DNA of 64,000 nt from Geosiphon pyriformis (lineage: Eukaryota > Glomeromycota > Glomeromycetes > Archaeosporales > Geosiphonaceae). A program made the translations under genes and the position numbers. The notes beneath the pieces are model-generated. The model ran no database searches and had not been told where the DNA came from. It saw only the letters and a program-made list of their open reading frames with translations. The DNA is taken from contig JAAOMT010000529.1 in assembly GCA_016748015.1 (NCBI GenBank), positions 131,569 through 195,568 on the forward strand, in the 5' to 3' direction. Positions 59,376-64,000 of this stretch are shown piece by piece. How positions within the stretch are numbered: position 1 is the stretch's first letter; each line of letters opens with the position of its first letter.

Positions 59376-60173
59376 TCGCCATTCTTCAGATTTTATGTTC
59401 ATTGTGGAGATATCTTTCCAACTGTTGCAATATTTGTTTTCAGACATCATCAATTGGTGTCTTCTTACATATTCAGTTGTTGATTAGGATCATATACTAA
59501 CACATTTTATTACATGTTTTTCTATGCCCAGGAATGTCATTCCACATTCTTTCATTAGGCAAAATAGTTCCACATGCAAGACATGGTTTATTGTCCCATT
59601 TTCTCTGTTGTTTTGGTCATTCAAAGCATTCTATGATGCATGAGTGACAGTAGAATTTTGTTGCTATGGAGTATTCTTTGTTGTTGCCACAGCATACACC
59701 TATTGATGACAATTTTTTACTATAATTGATGCATATGAGCTTTGGTTGACAATAGGTAGATTATTTTAATATAGTATATGTATAGGAGTTATAAGTAGTG
59801 ATGTTGGTGAGTGTTGTTTCTTCCTCTTTCTCTTTTTTTTTTTCCTTATTACTTCTTTTTTTTTCCCAAGTTATTAGCTCTTCTTGGCTGTTGTCAGTTC
59901 CCCAGGCTTGGTTGAAATTCCAGATAAGTTCTTTTTTTTGTTTTCCTTTCTTATTGTCATTCCAAAAGAGTATCAATGATAGCTTGTTGTGGTTTTTGTT
60001 GGCCCATGAAATTTGGTAAGCTTTTCAGGTAGGTTTCTCTTTTTTTTCTTCAAATTTGATTAGTGGTGCTGATGTAGTGCCATTTGGTTTGAAGTGGCCA
60101 CATGTGGCTAACACTCTTGTATGTTGTCCATCCTAACTGAGCTGTAGTTCCTGTGTATTTCAATCAAGCATGG
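59376..60173 (-). pseudogene. Upstream part of element B, displaced by E1
   Basis: Minus-strand text is collinear with the E1 segment between protease and dUTPase: LSLILFWNDNKKG, a Lys/Glu run, KKLSSIGVCC, FYCHSC, KWDNKPCLACG, and finally a stretch ending in SEEWR-like codons (after one TGA/TAA) that would join in frame with VSVKAENVTSSELL on the other side of E1. It is therefore the piece of B that preceded its dUTPase. E3 interrupts it at 60174. Confidence 0.65.
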
Positions 60174-61140
60174 TATTACTGGAGGTTTTTGGTCTCTTTT
60201 CTTAAATATTGTTGATGTTGATTTACTGTAAATTCACATTTCCAGGAAGTAGTTGGACCTCCAATAACTGAATTCATCTTCAAATTATCTTCTATAATTT
60301 GAACTGCTGGGCTTATAAGTAGAATGGCCAATTTTTTGCCAGTTACTTTATGTAGTTACATTGTAGTAAATGTCAACTCTTTCCTAAGAATTGTTTGTCT
60401 GGAAGCTTACTAAAAATGTGTAGTTACTTTGCTGTGAAAGTTAACTCTTCTACAGAAATTTTGTCTGTAGGCTACCCTAATGATTATGATAAGAAAAAAT
60501 AAATAAATAAAAGAAATGTAAAAGAAATAGAATTCTGTCAAGAGAAACGTTTTCTATCCAGGCCTGAAGTCACTAATAGTTTATTGAAATTAGTAGCTAA
60601 TCAATTTCAAAATGTTAGTTGTGTTGAGAGAATTTCCAGTGTAATAATTTTAAGGATTTGTTTTCGAATATTTAATTTTTATTTAAATGTGTAAAAAGTG
60701 ATTTGTTTCAATTAAGATATCTAAAGTAGGATACTATGATAAGATATGGGAAGAATACATTTTCTTGAAGAGAAAAGCTCTTTTTTTATACAACTTGTTG
60801 TAGTATTAGTTTTTGAACTTGCACTTTTCTCCTTGCTACAATTTAGGTGAACTAAAGATACATTTCGGCAAATTTACAAGTTATTTCACTGAACTATTGA
60901 TTATTTCGGCAAATTTTCCTTAATTTCAGCAAATTTTGACTATGTTAAATGGTTCAGGGTATTATGTAATTTGATCATCTTAATTTCTAGAATACAAATC
61001 GGATTATTAACTGAATAATAATATTTGATAATTTGGCTAATTTAATAAGTAATAATCGAAATAATAATGTATGCTAATTAATAATAGGAATTATGAAGTT
61101 AATTTCATGCTAATTAATAGTTAAAATTTTACTGGTAACA
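60174..61140 (-). repeat. 3' LTR of E3
   Basis: It starts TATTACTGGAGG (TG to TA) and ends CTGGTAACA, 967 bp, aligning over its whole length with the E1 LTRs. The repeat block near 60850-60940 is of intermediate length. Confidence 0.83.
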
Positions 61141-61828
61141 TAATCTCCTCCTCAAGACTGAGCTCTATCAAAGTCCAAGCACTATCTGTGATGTTAAGAT
61201 AGTGGTCCAAGATAATCGAAGTGATTTGGTTTGAAAATTGTTGAAATTTCAGTTCTGTGAGCTTTCTAATATATTGAATTTTTATTGGATGGAGTATTGA
61301 ATTTTGTAGGACGTTTTCACAAGTGTTGAATAAATTATAAAGTCTAAATGCTGCTCTAAGTTTGTAGTGAGTGTTTGTTGGTCCTGCTGCTGTCTTGAAT
61401 TCATTGTGAATTTGTTTTTGTATAATCTCAGAAGTGATGTTGGTTGTTTCAAGTTCCAGTTTTCGTTTATAAAGTGTTTTTCCAATATAAAAATATCTAT
61501 ATATAAGGGTATGTTCATTGTTCTGTTCATTAAGGAATAGTAGAAGTTTTTGTTAAATTGTGGTATTTAGTAGAATGTTAATAAGGGCAATTAAAAAGTT
61601 TTCCTTTAGTGCTTGCTTCAAAAGTTCTGTTAATTTTTTTTTAGAGTGATCTTTTGTTTTTCTTCTATAGAAGTGATAGTTCTAAGAATTATTTACTATT
61701 GGGACTGTAGTTTCTTTCTGAATGTAATTAATTTGACTTCTATTAATCATTATGGATAAGTCAGGAAGTGTTTTCAAAGCTAAAATTAATTTTTGGGATA
61801 TTTGTTGAATATTTCAGGGAATAATCAT
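61121..61828 (-). pseudogene. ORF3 of E3
   Basis: 708 nt from ATG 61828 to TAA 61121, exactly the length of ORF3 in E1, and like it ending 20 bp inside the LTR with SLEEEIMLPVKF. Conserved blocks: QISQKLILALKTLPDLSI, AAGPTNTHYKLRAAFRLYNL and LDHYLNITDSAWTL. This copy has its own stops (after MIIP, VNNS and NTTI) but lacks the two that break E1, where it reads Arg and Gln. So the intact ancestor was a 235-residue protein. Confidence 0.65.
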
Positions 61829-61988
61829 AATAAAAATGACTAACTAACTAAAAAAAAAACAAGAAAATTATTTTTGGGTCTAGGAGTTTTTATTTGTTTT
61901 TGGGTTTGGGTTTTTCTTGTAATTATTTGCTATTTTTGTTTTCTGTTTTTGTGTTTTTTAAAAAGGATTATTGTAAGAATATGTTAAA

Positions 61989-63374
61989 TTAAGTGTTTAA
62001 GTTTGGTTGTTGTTTTATTATAATTATTGGTTCTAAATTTCAGGGAATATCTTCAGGATTAATTAAAGAAGAATGTATACTAATTTGTGGAATTAATGGT
62101 TCAGGATTGTTTCTGAAATGATAGTGTTTCAGTTTATCTCTATGTGCAACTTTTGCTAGTATTTTGTCATCAAGTCTTAACTTGTATAATCTATTGCCTA
62201 AAATTTCGTGAATATAAAATGGTCCATCTTATTTGTTTTCAAATTTTCCACTCCATTGTTTTTCAGCCTTAGTTCTGTGTAAAAAAACTTTATTTTCAAC
62301 TTTAAATTTGTTGGTTATGGATGGTAATTTGTTGTCATGTCTTTTTTTTTGTTGAGCTTGAGAGTGTTCAATATGAGTTGCTGCTATTCTTCTTTTTCCT
62401 TCCAATGTACTAAGAAGAGTGTAGGCCTTTCTTTGGAGTGTGTCTTGAAAGTTTTCTTCATTGATTGGTTGCACTGGGTATGCTTCCACTGTGAAATTAA
62501 TTGGTAATATTGCTGTTCTTCCATAAGTAAGATCAAATAGTGTGTGTTTCATAGTATCTTGTTTTAGTGTTCTGTATGCTAGTAATACTGATGGAATAAA
62601 GATATCTTATTCCTGTTCAAAATTTGTTGAGACTTTGGCTAAAGATTTACACAATGTTTTGTTAAAACGTTCTACAAGTCTATTTGTTTGAGAGTGATAA
62701 GGTGATGATAGAGGTCTTTTGACATTGAATCATTTACAAATTTTTTGTATTAAGTTGTTCACAAAATGTGTTTCTTGATTAGATAAAAGTTTAATTGGGC
62801 ATCCATGTCTACAGATAATGTTTTCATAAATGAAATTTGCTACTGATTTTGCATTTGCTCTTTGGATGGCTCTAGCTTCAAGCCATTTGGTGAGATAATC
62901 TACTGCAACTGCAATATAACAATTTCCTTGAATTGTGATAGGTAGTGGTCCGACTAAATCAATTCCAACTCTGTCAAAAGATTGTCCAACTTTGATTGAA
63001 TTTAAAGGTTCTGTGGGGTGAGTTCCTCCTCTTCTTTAACAATTATCACAAGATTCTACATATTGTCAAATGTCTTTTTGCATGTGTGGCCAAAAGTAAT
63101 GTTCAAAGGTTTTTTGGATTGTTCCATCTCTTTCCAAGTGTGCTGAAGATAAGTCTGTGTGCATATTGTATAGGATTGTTTCTTTTTCATTCTTCTGTAC
63201 TAATCTGAGTGATTGGTTTGAGTTTTTATGATTTTTGTAGTAGATTTTGTTGTGGTATATGAAATATTGTTTGGATTGGTATTGTAACTAATGTTTTTTA
63301 CTTGGAAACCAATCTTCTAGTATAGTAAGAGTCTCCAAATAGTTTTTAAGATTGTTGTAATTTCTGGGGTCCAT
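61989..63374 (-). pseudogene. Integrase of E3
   Basis: 1386 nt from ATG 63374 (MDPRNYNNLK) to TAA 61989, the same length as in E1. The HHCC finger, Asp, Asp and Glu blocks are recognisable. Stops appear at former Gln, Trp or Arg codons. The C-terminal third (62229-62552) is open and carries TYGRTAILPINFTVEAYPV and VFLHRTKAEKQWSGKFENK. Confidence 0.8.
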
Positions 63375-63421
63375 TGTTGTTTTGTTGGTAGTGGTAAATT
63401 GTAGTGAAATTGTTGGTGGTG

Positions 63422-64000
63422 TTAATCTTGTCTCATTTTTGAGAGACTATCAACATTAGTGTATAGTTTTTCTGGTTTATAGTGTACAATATATTTGTAG
63501 TCTACTAGGAAATCATTCCATCAAGACTGTTTGGCACTTTGTTCAGTTTTCTTTTTATTGAGCCATTTGAGGCCAATGTTGTCAGTTATGATATCAAATT
63601 CTTTTCCATTTTTCAAGTATTATTGAAAGTGTTTAAGAGCCCAAATGACTACAGCTGCTTCCAATTCAGTTGAGCCATATTTAAGTTCTGTTGGTTTGAG
63701 TGTTCTACTAGTATAAGCAATGACTTGTTTCTGGCCATTTCTATCCAATTGTGACAGGATGGCACCAAAAGCTATGTGTAAAGCATTAGTGGCTAGTTGG
63801 AACCATTTGTTGAAGTCTGAGTAAGCAAAAACTGGGGCTATTGTCAATCTTGTTTTGAGAGTTTCAAAAGCTTTTTGTTGTTCTTTCATCCATTTGTATG
63901 GCACATTTTTGTTGATGAGATAATTGAGTGGTTTGGTAATTTCTGAGAATTCTTTAATAAATTTCCGATAATAGAAGGCTAATCCTACAAATCCTCATAG
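63422..64000 (-). pseudogene. RNase H and end of reverse transcriptase of E3 (partial)
   Basis: The part inside the window runs from the end of RT (KNVPYK) through VFAYSDFNKWFQLATNALHI, VIAYTSRTLKPTELKYGSTE and FDIITDNIGLKWL to the RNase H stop at 63422. The stop sits at the same point as in E1, with integrase again in the -1 frame. The RT core and everything upstream lie beyond the window. Confidence 0.78.

Larger units (their letters stand above)
60174..64000 (-). mobile_element. Ty3-type retrotransposon E3 (E family), runs off the window
   Basis: Its 3' LTR, PPT, ORF3, integrase, RNase H and part of RT are inside the window, and the rest lies beyond 64000. It is very similar to E1 in order, lengths and sequence, with its own set of stops. 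It is inserted in the displaced part of element B. Confidence 0.85.

Overview
The window looks like nuclear DNA of an early-diverging, very AT-rich fungus, most likely an arbuscular mycorrhizal fungus (Glomeromycotina, the Rhizophagus/Gigaspora type). The reasons are eukaryotic genes with short GT-AG introns of about 60-180 nt, a tRNA without encoded CCA, Ty3-type retrotransposons that carry a dUTPase, and a LINE family whose proteins I associate with that group. No database could be searched, so the taxon is an inference.

Layout. 1-12.5 kb is AT-rich DNA holding a heavily decayed Ty3-type element (called D here, 1505-11582) with a solo LTR of a second family (LTR-X) nested in it. 12.5-23.2 kb is a compact island of five genes: an unidentified FG/Cys4 protein (+), phospholipid:diacylglycerol acyltransferase LRO1 (-), eIF3m (-), proteasome alpha-2 (+) and an SREK1-like SR splicing protein (-). 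23.7-26.4 kb holds a solo LTR-X and the 3' end of a LINE. 28.7-31.5 kb is a second gene patch: a coiled-coil/RRM protein (-), a WW-domain protein (+) and tRNA-Val(AAC) (-). The eIF3m/PSMA2 pair and the RRM/WW pair each share a short divergent promoter region.

From 31.5 kb to the end there are only transposons, nested several layers deep. A decayed LINE (33.7-43.3 kb) is split by a pogo/Tigger-like DNA transposon (37007-41257). It is followed by a truncated LTR-X, into which a Ty3-type element (B) appears to have inserted. B is itself split by two elements of the D family: E1 (49567-59375, complete, both LTRs) and E3 (60174 to past the window end). Both Ty3 families are on the minus strand.

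The E family reads gag - protease - Cys-rich domain - Cys knuckle/dUTPase - extra beta-rich domain - RT - RNase H - integrase - a 235-codon extra ORF that runs through the polypurine tract into the LTR. None of the visible retroelement copies has an intact reading frame. The most interesting signals are in these elements: the extra ORF, the family-wide -1 offset between RNase H and integrase, the undescribed Cys-rich modules around the dUTPase, and swapped palindrome arrays in front of the TATA box of LTR-X. In the host genes, a 14-nt micro-exon and a GC-AG intron in LRO1 stand out.
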